From Pseudomonadota bacterium (GTDB lineage: Bacteria; Myxococcota_A; Polyangia; Polyangiales; Polyangiaceae), in contig JAEYVE010000280.1 in NCBI GenBank assembly GCA_023432025.1, positions 1 through 14,590 of the forward strand: DNA of 14,590 bases, read 5' to 3'. The position numbers and the translations under genes were made by a program. This document shows positions 1 to 6,742 of the stretch, piece by piece. The stretch's first letter is position 1; each line of letters begins with the position of its first letter. The notes beneath the pieces are model-generated. The model was given only the letters and a program-made list of their open reading frames with translations. It had not been told where the DNA came from and ran no database searches.

Positions 1-496
1 TCCCCATCTTCACCCTGTACCTTTCCGTACTCTGCTGGATGAACGAGAACCCCGAATAGATGTCGCGCAACCGACACTGCGACAAGAACGAGAGCGAGCC
101 GTCGTGGAAGACGACGAAACGATTCGAAAAGGACGGATAGACGTCCAGAAGACTCAGAATCAAGCCCTCGAGCCCCGGAGCGTACTTGTCGTTGCACACC
201 GAGACGAAGACCACCGAGGGATCCGGCGGCTCATAGTCGACGTGCTCGGTGAATATCGGGTAGCGATAGCGACCCTCCGAAAGCGCCGTCGCCGCCAACT
301 GGCCTACCTGCTTCGCAATCCATTGGTTGCGCCTCCCCCCCGAGAAGGCAAACTGCTCCAAGTCGATCCGACTGATGCGTCGCGGCTTCTCCTCGAGCCG
401 TTCGATGAACGGCTTGATTCGAACGGCGCTGTCAGCCGCCACTCCGCGTGCGACCCCGCGCGCGCGACGTACCAGAGTCTTGAATGACCTGACCAT
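1..496 (-). CDS. GT8-like glycosyltransferase, 3' part cut off by window edge
   Basis: Reading leftward from ATG 496 gives 165 codons with no stop before the window edge, so only the N-terminal part is seen. After a basic N-terminus (starting MVRSFKTLVRR) comes a beta-strand-like segment, VVFVSVCNDKYAPGLEGLIL, at about residues 95-114, then a second strand with VVFHDG near residue 131. This strand / ND-Y-APGL helix / SLL-YP / hDG arrangement resembles the first Rossmann-like half of GT8-type (GT-A fold) sugar transferases; the metal-binding DxD would lie outside the window. The start lies 19 bp after the stop of the cytidylyltransferase-phosphatase gene on the same strand, so it is probably the third gene of the neuB-neuA group. 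No strong Shine-Dalgarno site precedes it. Glycosyltransferase class is fairly safe; donor, acceptor and exact family are inference. Confidence 0.7.
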   Translation of the reverse strand, partial: MVRSFKTLVRRARGVARGVAADSAVRIKPFIERLEEKPRRISRIDLEQFAFSGGRRNQWIAKQVGQLAATALSEGRYRYPIFTEHVDYEPPDPSVVFVSVCNDKYAPGLEGLILSLLDVYPSFSNRFVVFHDGSLSFLSQCRLRDIYSGFSFIQQSTERYRVKMG

Positions 497-515
497 GCTT
501 ATTGTCCAAGATGGG

Positions 516-1691
516 CTAGATCCCGCGCGTCTGCGACAGGATCAACTCTACGAATTCGCGAACACAACCTTCGCCCCCATTGTGGGAGCATACGAACATT
601 GCCTTGGCCTTCGCCTCGGCCATCGCGTCCGCAGGGCACGCCGAGAGCCCCACAAGCTCGAGGAGCGGAACGTCCGCCAGGTCATCCCCCACGAAGGCGA
701 CCTCCTCCAAAGAGAGCCCCGTCTCGGCCAGAATGCGCTCCAACGCCGGCACCTTGTCCTTGGCGCCTTGAATCAAGAAGTCGAGCTTGAGCTTCTTGGC
801 TCGGCGCGCCACGAGCTCCGTGTCTTCGGAGGTGATGATGCCTCCGCGGATCCCGGCGTTGCGGAGCAGCTCGAACGCCTTGCCGTCGCGCGTGTTGAAC
901 TTCTTCAGCTCGTCTCCGGACTCGGAGTAGTACATCCCGGAGTCCGTCAGCACACCGTCCACGTCCGTCAGCACCAACTTGATACGCCGAGCACGCTCCG
1001 CGAACGGGCTGTGTTGCGCGCGCCGAGTGCGCTCCTCGAGGAAGGCCTCGATGATCTTCCAGTCGACTGGCTCATCGATTTCGTGGAACGTTTCTTCGGC
1101 CATGACGTGCGCCGCCATGCGCCCGAAAAGACGACAACGGTGCTCGAGAAGGCCCTTGCGCTCGCTGATGTAAAAAGCGCCGTTCTCCACGTAGTAGGGC
1201 GCGAAGTCCTGCCGGCGTGGCCGCCGCGACGGCTCGTAGTTCGTTGGCACGGCACCGCCATCACCGACGGTCCACGTGAAGCGCTTTTGCTCCACGACCG
1301 TGACGAGACTGTCCGCGCCTTTGCGCTCGAACTCCACGATGGCCTCGTCCAAGTCACGCGAGGTGAGCAAAGGCGATGTGGCTTGAATGAGCACCATGTG
1401 GCCGAACTCTTGCTGCTCGGCAAACTCCAACATGGCGCTCTCGGTCGACGCCGTGTCCGTCGCCGTCGCCTCTCCGCGACCGACGACCTCTACCTTGTCG
1501 ATGCCAAACCCGCGCACCGTGGACGCAATCTCTTGCGAGTCCGTCGCCACGTAGACGCGCTCGATGCGAGCGGCGCCTGCCGCTGCCTCGATGGTCCAGC
1601 GGCACAGCGGCTTACCGGCAATCGGCTTGATGTTCTTGCCCGGGATCCCCTTGCTCCCGCCGCGCAAGGGGATGAACGCCACGTAGCTCAC
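516..1691 (-). CDS. neuA: CMP-N-acylneuraminate (nonulosonate) cytidylyltransferase fused to KdsC-like HAD phosphatase
   Basis: A 391-residue two-domain protein. Residues 1-225 form a CMP-sialate synthetase: the nucleotide-binding motif FIPLRGGSKGIPGKNIK at 6-22, VYVATDS at 46-52, TDTASTESAM at 78-87, LIQATSPLL at 101-109 and the acceptor-site segment QDFAPYYVENGAFYI at 161-175. This family couples CTP to a nonulosonic acid, releasing pyrophosphate. Residues 237-391 form a class C0 HAD domain like KdsC: DVDGV with nucleophile D243 and acid/base D245, TS at 287-288, K313 and GDDLAD at 335-340 are all present, so this half could be an active sugar-acid 9-phosphate phosphatase. Animal CMAS has the same domain order, but its HAD half is regarded as structural. 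The start is a GTG that leaves the usual short stretch before motif I. It follows neuB by 46 bp, in the same direction. The cytidylyltransferase assignment is firm; the exact sugar (Neu5Ac, Kdn, legionaminate) is not known. Confidence 0.9.
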   Translation of the reverse strand: MSYVAFIPLRGGSKGIPGKNIKPIAGKPLCRWTIEAAAGAARIERVYVATDSQEIASTVRGFGIDKVEVVGRGEATATDTASTESAMLEFAEQQEFGHMVLIQATSPLLTSRDLDEAIVEFERKGADSLVTVVEQKRFTWTVGDGGAVPTNYEPSRRPRRQDFAPYYVENGAFYISERKGLLEHRCRLFGRMAAHVMAEETFHEIDEPVDWKIIEAFLEERTRRAQHSPFAERARRIKLVLTDVDGVLTDSGMYYSESGDELKKFNTRDGKAFELLRNAGIRGGIITSEDTELVARRAKKLKLDFLIQGAKDKVPALERILAETGLSLEEVAFVGDDLADVPLLELVGLSACPADAMAEAKAKAMFVCSHNGGEGCVREFVELILSQTRGI

Positions 1692-1737
1692 GATGATTCT
1701 CTGGAGGAAAGCCGAAGGATTCGCTCAGGGGACGCGC

Positions 1738-2607
1738 TCAGCCGCGCGGGCGCCACTTCAACTTGTCGCGCTGCACCTTTTCGATGTCGAGCACCTGCTC
1801 TTTCTTGAAGTCCAGCGCCTTGGCGACGTTGCGAACGTCGCGCACGAGCTTGCGGAGACCATCCGGCTCGAGCGACGCCGCGTGATCCGTACCCTTCCAG
1901 GTACGATCCAGCGTGAAGTGGCGCTCGATCCAGGTGGCGCCCAAGGCGAGCGCGGCTACGTCCGCTGCGATGCCGAGGTGATGCCCCGAGAAGCCGATTT
2001 CCTTCACACGCGAGCCGAAGCTCTTGATGAGGCGCGGGATCTCGAAGAGGCAAATGTCCTCGAACGGTACGGGGTAGCCGGAGGTGCAGCTGTAGAGAAC
2101 CACGTCCTTGGCGCGTCCCTTCGACTCGAAGAAGGAGACGATTTTCTCCTCCTCCTCGTGAGTCGTCATGCCGAACGAAAGATGAATTTCACCGCCGAAG
2201 GTGTCACACAGGTGACCCAACATTTCGAAGTGCAGGTTGCACGCCGAGGGAATCTTCAAAAGCGCTGGCTTCAGCGGGACGATTTCCTTGGCAGAAGTGA
2301 CGTCCCAAACCGACGTAGAGTAGACGGTGCCGAACTCTTCGCACCAGTCCTTCAGCTGCTTGTGCTGGTCCGCGTTGAACTCCAAGAACTCACGATGCTC
2401 GCCGTACGTGGCGCCGTACGCATGCGCCGGGTTCGGGTGCGGAGCGCGGTACTGCTCTTCGGTCAAGAGCTCACGCGGGTGGCGCTTCTGAAACTTCACC
2501 ACGTCCGCTTTGCAGAACGTGGCGGCCACCATCACGAGCTCCTTGGCGACGGCCATGTCGCCCTTGTGGTTACACCCGATTTCCGCAATGACTTTCGCTG
2601 GTTTCAT
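1738..2607 (-). CDS. neuB: NeuB-family nonulosonate (sialic acid) synthase, short form without SAF domain
   Basis: A 289-residue TIM-barrel enzyme that would condense phosphoenolpyruvate with a six-carbon amino sugar or its phosphate to make a nine-carbon nonulosonic acid. Visible motifs are AEIGCNHKGD (8-17), VKFQ (37-40), TYGEHREFLEF (67-77), LKIPSACN (117-124) and IERHFTLDRTWKGTDHAASL (227-246). H209 and H230 are spaced as the two metal-ligand histidines of Neisseria NeuB. The usual SDHT is SGHH here (207-210), a change that keeps the ligand histidine. Typical NeuB proteins are about 340-350 residues with a C-terminal antifreeze-like SAF domain; this one stops straight after the barrel, and only 46 bp separate it from the next gene, so no hidden SAF fragment fits. 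ATG start at 2607, 294 bp after the exporter gene, so it may be the first gene of its own transcript. The family call is firm; the substrate is inferred. Confidence 0.9.
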   Translation of the reverse strand: MKPAKVIAEIGCNHKGDMAVAKELVMVAATFCKADVVKFQKRHPRELLTEEQYRAPHPNPAHAYGATYGEHREFLEFNADQHKQLKDWCEEFGTVYSTSVWDVTSAKEIVPLKPALLKIPSACNLHFEMLGHLCDTFGGEIHLSFGMTTHEEEEKIVSFFESKGRAKDVVLYSCTSGYPVPFEDICLFEIPRLIKSFGSRVKEIGFSGHHLGIAADVAALALGATWIERHFTLDRTWKGTDHAASLEPDGLRKLVRDVRNVAKALDFKKEQVLDIEKVQRDKLKWRPRG

Positions 2608-2769
2608 AGGCTCTATTTCCGAAGTTCAAGAGACGGGAAGCGAAGAGACTGAGACGGGCAACGCGAGAACGATGCAGCGGGCACGAGGCCACGGTCAGGG
2701 CCCTAGCAACGTGATGAGGTAATGCACGAGGATAGAAGCGCCTCTCGGATACGTCACCAAAGTTTGCCA

Positions 2770-2798
2770 AATCAACCACGCGTCAGGTCCTCCGTCAA
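2770..2798 (-). promoter_or_regulatory. Candidate sigma70-type promoter upstream of neuB
   Basis: On the minus strand TTGACG (2798-2793) is followed after exactly 17 bp by TTGATT (2775-2770). The -35 matches TTGACA at five of six positions; the -10 matches TATAAT at only three. It would start a transcript about 155-160 bp upstream of the neuB ATG. The -35 lies inside the inverted repeat at 2784-2809. The call rests on spacing and position only. Confidence 0.25.
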
Positions 2799-2809
2799 AC
2801 CAGGACCTG
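2784..2809. promoter_or_regulatory. Perfect 8-bp inverted repeat, possible operator
   Basis: The arms CAGGTCCT (2784-2791) and AGGACCTG (2802-2809) are perfect reverse complements with a 10-bp spacer, giving an 18-bp centre-to-centre spacing. The spacer contains most of the candidate -35 element of the neuB promoter, as expected for a repressor operator. It could equally fold as an RNA hairpin if the exporter transcript reads through. No regulator gene is visible in the window. Confidence 0.3.
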
Positions 2810-2886
2810 CGCCATTCCTCGCCCACTCGGGCGGGGTAGACGGACGCCGCCGGTGAAACATTCTGACCGGGCCGAGCGCAGTCTCG

Positions 2887-2913
2887 AGGGCGGGCGGGAC
2901 GTTAGCCCGCCCT
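2887..2913 (-). terminator. GC hairpin over the stop codon of the ABC exporter gene
   Basis: The arms AGGGCGGGC and GCCCGCCCT form a 9-bp all-but-one G:C stem with a 9-nt loop, and the TAA stop of the exporter (2904-2902) lies in the loop. On the minus strand no U-tract follows, so it is at best a weak intrinsic terminator or an RNA 3'-end stabiliser. On the plus strand a short TTT follows. It separates the transferase/exporter genes from neuB-neuA. Confidence 0.4.
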
Positions 2914-4779
2914 TTCGTGGGCCACGAGCGGTGGTGTTGCCTGTGCCAACGCACGAAAGTTCTCGCTGGTCTCCAGCAGGGCGTCGTACGTGCCTGACGC
3001 CGCCACCTGCCCTCCTTCGACCAGGTGGATCGTATCCGCGCCCTGGATCGTGCTGAGGCGGTGCGCCACGCAGATGATCGTCTTGTGACCGCTGAGGCGT
3101 GTGATGGCCGCGGTGATTTCGCGCTCCGTCACGTTGTCCAGTGCAGCTGTCGCCTCGTCGAAGAAAAGGATGTCCGGGTCGTTGTACAGGGCCCGCGCGA
3201 TGACGATGCGCTGCTTCTGACCGCCGGACAGGACCGAGCCCCCCTCTTGTAAATTGGTGTCCAACCCTTCGGGAAGCGCTCGCACGAACTCCGCTGCGGC
3301 GGCGAGATCGAGAGCTCGCCAAACCTTGGCGTCGTCGATTTTCTCGGGAGGGTAGCCGAACGCGACGTTCTCCCTCACCGACCGCGCGGCGACGTACAAG
3401 GCTTGGCCGACGTAGCCGATGTTCGAGTGCCACTTGCGGATGTGCTCGAACACGCTCCATCCGTCGCAACGGATGTGCCCCTGTTGTGGCTTCATGAGCC
3501 CCATGAGGAGCAGCACCAACGTGGATTTTCCTCCACCCGAGGGTCCACAGAACGCCACGAACTTTCCTCGCGGAATCGTGAGCGACACGTTCCGAATCGC
3601 CCGCTTCTTCTTGCCGGGATAGGAGAACGTCACGTCGTCCAGCACCAAAGCGTCGTGGAGGCGTCCGTCGACGCCCGGTGGCAACGGCCGCTCCTCATAC
3701 AGGTAGTTGTCCTTCGGGACGAGGCGCGGACCTTCGCCGCTCCACAAGTCCGGGGCGACTTCGTGGACGGCCTTGGTGAAGAACTCGAAATCCTCAATCT
3801 TGTTCCGGATGACCTGCGCCGACTTGCTGATGCGTGACATCGCTCCGGTCATGCGCATTCCGGCGAAGCCGAAGATGGCCAGGAGGGGGAGCGCGTCGTG
3901 AAGGCCGCTGCCGCGCAGCGTCAGGTAGAGCACGGCTACGACGATGCTGGCCGCCAAGAGCACCTCGTTGAGCGCCAGAGGCAAGCGCGACAGCGCCACC
4001 TTGCGACGGCGAATCAACGAGTTCTTTCTCAAAGCTCGCAGGTAGTTTCCTACGAAGAAGCCACGCGTGTCGTTCAGGCGACTGTCGATGAGCCCGTGAA
4101 AACCCTCGCTCAGGAACTGGGATGCATCCTTCCGTGTAGTGCGCTCCTCGCGCCCCATGTGGATGAGGCTGCGCTGCAAACCGAAGTAGAGACCCACGCC
4201 CGCGGACCCGAAGATGGCAGCGCTGCCCAGAGTGAGCACCGGATCAGCGAAGAGGAGCAGCGCGGCGACCATGAACAGCGTCGCACCGTCCGAGAGGATC
4301 TGCGCGGCGGCACCGAAGCACGCGCTGAACAAATCGAAAATGCGACTGATGTTACCGGCGGGCTTGGACGTACCTCGCCTGGCGAACACTTCGTAGCGCG
4401 CCAGCAGGTAACCCTCGAACAGGCGCTTCGCCACCCGCTCGTTCAGCTTCATGAGGAAGCGATTGAGCGCGAAATTCACTCCTGCAGACAGGAGGTGCTT
4501 GGTCAGCATCATGCCAACCACCATGAGGCCGCCGAGCGCCACGTACGTGAGCTGTGACGGAGGGTGCCGCAAGAGGAGGGTGATGACCCTGGCCACAGCG
4601 CCGGCGCGATGGCCCTCGTCACTCGGCTCGAGGCCATGGATGTAGCCGAAGAGGACGAACATGCCGCCCATCTCCAAAAGCCCCGCCACGAACAAGAGCG
4701 CAACCAGGCCAACGAAGACCCAACGTCTTTTCGGCTCGAGCAACGCCCAAAGCGTTCGTAGAACTCGGAGAAGCAGCAT
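2902..4779 (-). CDS. ABC exporter (fused permease and ATPase), probable oligosaccharide or lipid flippase
   Basis: A 625-residue half-transporter with an N-terminal membrane domain and C-terminal ATPase. Hydrophobic spans are visible at about 20-45, 77-98, 163-183, 184-203, 271-288 and 295-310, consistent with a six-helix exporter. The ATPase begins near residue 378 and is complete: Walker A GPSGGGKST (412-420), Q-loop Q459, signature LSGGQ (517-521), Walker B ILFFDE with catalytic E542, and switch H573. The start LLRVLRTLWALLEP... LLEMGGM resembles the N-terminus of PglK-type lipid-linked oligosaccharide flippases, although MsbA-like exporters share it. It begins 8 bp after the GT2 gene on the same strand with no evident Shine-Dalgarno site, suggesting translational coupling. 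In this neighbourhood the likely cargo is a lipid-linked glycan moved across the inner membrane; that is inference. About 60 extra residues at 328-388 link the two domains. Confidence 0.9.
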   Translation of the reverse strand: MLLLRVLRTLWALLEPKRRWVFVGLVALLFVAGLLEMGGMFVLFGYIHGLEPSDEGHRAGAVARVITLLLRHPPSQLTYVALGGLMVVGMMLTKHLLSAGVNFALNRFLMKLNERVAKRLFEGYLLARYEVFARRGTSKPAGNISRIFDLFSACFGAAAQILSDGATLFMVAALLLFADPVLTLGSAAIFGSAGVGLYFGLQRSLIHMGREERTTRKDASQFLSEGFHGLIDSRLNDTRGFFVGNYLRALRKNSLIRRRKVALSRLPLALNEVLLAASIVVAVLYLTLRGSGLHDALPLLAIFGFAGMRMTGAMSRISKSAQVIRNKIEDFEFFTKAVHEVAPDLWSGEGPRLVPKDNYLYEERPLPPGVDGRLHDALVLDDVTFSYPGKKKRAIRNVSLTIPRGKFVAFCGPSGGGKSTLVLLLMGLMKPQQGHIRCDGWSVFEHIRKWHSNIGYVGQALYVAARSVRENVAFGYPPEKIDDAKVWRALDLAAAAEFVRALPEGLDTNLQEGGSVLSGGQKQRIVIARALYNDPDILFFDEATAALDNVTEREITAAITRLSGHKTIICVAHRLSTIQGADTIHLVEGGQVAASGTYDALLETSENFRALAQATPPLVAHERAG

Positions 4780-4787
4780 GCGTGGAT

Positions 4788-5666
4788 TCAGGGTCGGGGC
4801 GCCCGCTCGAGATTACCAACCCGAAGCCGCTCGGAGAGCGCGCCCAACACGTACCAAGGCAGGAGCGGTAAGGCGACGAGATAGTCCGTGAGCTGGGGTC
4901 GCGTCGATGGGCTCGGCCGCCCGCCGCGTTGCGCGCGGCCGCGCCCCGCAAAGTAGAAGCGACGGGCGATCCAGCGGTACGTGAGCCGCTCCGGGAGCAC
5001 CTGGTGCCGCACCGAGGTGTGTCCCGTGTAAACCACGCGGAGCCCCGCGGCGAGCGCGCGCGCACACAGGTCCGTCTCCTCGCCGCCGAACAAGGCCCCA
5101 CCCCGGCGCCCGAGCCCCGTCGCGAAGAGCTCTCCTTGCGAGTCCCGGAGCTCTTTCGTGCGATCCAAGCCGAAGCTGGCGCCAAACACCTTGGGGGCCT
5201 CTACCGTTTCGTCGCCCAAATCCAGGAGCGAATATTGGTCACGGACGAAGCGCGCGCGCGTCCAAAACGGAGGCTCCGTGCGCCACGCCGGGACGATTTT
5301 GCTGCCGACGATGGCTGCGCCCGAGCGGCGGAGCTCGCGTGTCATGACGCTCGCCCAGTTCGGCTCCGGAAGCGCGTCCGGCTCCGAAAAGAGCACGATG
5401 TCCGCGCGCGCGTCGGCGACCCCACGGTTTCGCGCCCGAGACAGGGAGCTGTCTTCGAAAAGAGTGTAGCGAAACGCTACAGTCTCGCTGCTCGCCGCTT
5501 GCACCCAGCGCTCGACCTCGGGAGAGCGCCGCACGTCCTGGAGCAACACATCGAGGACGACCTCGGTTTGCACGCGAAGGGCCTCGAGCGCTTCGAGGAG
5601 CAGCCAGTCGGGCTCTCCGTAGCGGCGAATGACCACCGTGGCGTCGAAGACGGGAAGCGCGTTCAT
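4788..5666 (-). CDS. Glycosyltransferase family 2 (GT-A fold)
   Basis: A 292-residue inverting sugar transferase. The first strand, ATVVIRRYGEP, starts near residue 9; SLSRARNRGV (75-84) is the helix that packs on the nucleotide site; ADIVLFSEPDALPEPNW (88-104) carries the metal-binding acidic motif around D97, as SEPD rather than the common DxD; GGEETDLCARALAAG (194-208) is the ED-type catalytic-base region. The C-terminal 40 residues contain a hydrophobic LVALPLLPWYVLGAL segment likely to anchor the protein at the membrane. A longer reading frame begins at 5702, but I chose ATG 5666: it forms an ATGA overlap with the upstream stop and has a strong AGGAGAAGG Shine-Dalgarno site at good spacing. 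It sits between the sialyltransferase-like gene and the exporter, so it probably adds one residue of the same glycan. Sugar specificity cannot be read from sequence. Confidence 0.88.
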   Translation of the reverse strand: MNALPVFDATVVIRRYGEPDWLLLEALEALRVQTEVVLDVLLQDVRRSPEVERWVQAASSETVAFRYTLFEDSSLSRARNRGVADARADIVLFSEPDALPEPNWASVMTRELRRSGAAIVGSKIVPAWRTEPPFWTRARFVRDQYSLLDLGDETVEAPKVFGASFGLDRTKELRDSQGELFATGLGRRGGALFGGEETDLCARALAAGLRVVYTGHTSVRHQVLPERLTYRWIARRFYFAGRGRAQRGGRPSPSTRPQLTDYLVALPLLPWYVLGALSERLRVGNLERAPRP

Positions 5667-6742
5667 GCACCTTCTCCTGAACTGGGCGACGCAGAGCTCC
5701 ACACGATGCGCACCCCGGATCGGGCGAACGCGCGCGCTGCTTGTGCCACCAAGTCCGGGCGACGCACGCCGGTTCGCTTCACCTCGGGGAGCACCGCGAC
5801 TCTTTCTCGCACCTCCTCCGGCGACGCCAGGAGCAACGTCGTCGAGTAAAAGCCGACGACTCTGGAGACACCGCGCGCTCGAATCAGCGCCTCGGCCGCC
5901 GCGTGACCCGTCACGTCCTCCACAGGGAAACCTCTGCCCGAAAGCTCGTGGGCGCGGTTTCTTCCTCGCGGGTGCGCCTTGTAGAGGACGCGCCGGACTC
6001 CGGGCTCAGACAGCACGCCGAGCGACTGGACACGCAGCTCGCTTTCCAGCTCGGCGCTTACGATTCCGTGAAGCTCCTGATCCAGATAGAGCACCACGCC
6101 TTCCTCACGCTCTCGCGTAGGCGCCGCGGCCAAGCCGGTCCCGTCGGGCACGCGCTTCACCTCGCCGGAGATGGTCAAGTAGCCGTCGGCCCGGTACGTC
6201 CAACACGCGTCGTACAGGCCGCGCTCGAACTGCGTTTGGTGACCCGACCAAAGCGGCACGTACGAAAAACCGTACAGCTTGGCGGCCATCAACTCGAGCA
6301 CCACCCGCGTCAGATACCGAGGCCAGCCGCTGACGCGCTCCGGAGCCAGCGAGGCATCCACGTAGTTCAAGAGCCCGTCGGGCAGGAGCTCGACTCGATC
6401 TCCCGGCCGCTTGTGAAAGACGAAGTGGTTGCTCGGCAGCTCCGCAGGGTGCGGAACATAAGCGTGAAGGGGTCGCTCGCTCGCAAGCAGCTGGCGGTGC
6501 ACCCCGTGAAACCACGCCGCCACTTTGAACGGCTTTTCCCACCGCGAAAATGTCTGCATGGCGGGCACGAGACGAAACACCTGCACCCCACTCGGGATCT
6601 GCGCGTCGTCCGCGTCGAAGGTCAAGAGGAACGCCGCCTCTGAGCTCGGGTCTTGGCGACGCAGCTCGGCGAAAATGGCCAATGAAGCTTCGAAGGGAAG
6701 CGCCCCAAAGCAGGCGAACACGTGGAGCGGCTTGTCGCTCAT
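5663..6742 (-). CDS. Putative sialyltransferase/polysialyltransferase-like glycosyltransferase (GT-B, HP-motif type)
   Basis: A 359-residue protein with the sparse signature of bacterial CMP-sialate-dependent transferases (GT38/GT52-type superfamily): ELLPDGLLNY with D122-G123, standing for the D/E-D/E-G motif; LYKAHPRGRN with H257-P258, the HP motif that holds CMP; and FYSTTLLLAS with S300, the serine motif near the C-terminus. An N-terminal strand, LHVFACFG (6-13), and LYLDQELHGIVS (218-229), which opens the second Rossmann domain, fit a GT-B fold. A start at 6775 is possible, but ATG 6742 gives an exact ATGA overlap with the GT4 stop, as at two other junctions of this operon, and matches where family members begin. 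Neighbouring neuA and neuB supply the logical CMP-activated donor, which raises the likelihood. The first acidic position of the D/E-D/E-G motif is proline here. The assignment is motif- and context-based; another GT-B enzyme remains possible. Confidence 0.68.
   Translation of the reverse strand: MSDKPLHVFACFGALPFEASLAIFAELRRQDPSSEAAFLLTFDADDAQIPSGVQVFRLVPAMQTFSRWEKPFKVAAWFHGVHRQLLASERPLHAYVPHPAELPSNHFVFHKRPGDRVELLPDGLLNYVDASLAPERVSGWPRYLTRVVLELMAAKLYGFSYVPLWSGHQTQFERGLYDACWTYRADGYLTISGEVKRVPDGTGLAAAPTREREEGVVLYLDQELHGIVSAELESELRVQSLGVLSEPGVRRVLYKAHPRGRNRAHELSGRGFPVEDVTGHAAAEALIRARGVSRVVGFYSTTLLLASPEEVRERVAVLPEVKRTGVRRPDLVAQAARAFARSGVRIVWSSASPSSGEGA
5670..5678 (-). promoter_or_regulatory. Strong ribosome binding site deciding the GT2 start
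   Basis: The minus strand reads AGGAGAAGG, with 7 nt between the AGGAG core and ATG 5666. It lies inside the end of the upstream coding sequence. It selects this start over the longer frame from 5702, which has no comparable site. Confidence 0.7.

Noticed and set aside
327..1808. 493-residue plus-strand open frame opposite neuA
   Set aside because: It is rich in Arg/His/Leu with no domain, and lies antisense to the well-supported cytidylyltransferase-phosphatase; it is a high-GC shadow frame.
2820..2833. Small hairpin CGCCC-ACTC-GGGCG upstream of neuB
   Set aside because: A 5-bp GC stem is common by chance at this base composition and has no U-tract or link to a regulatory element.
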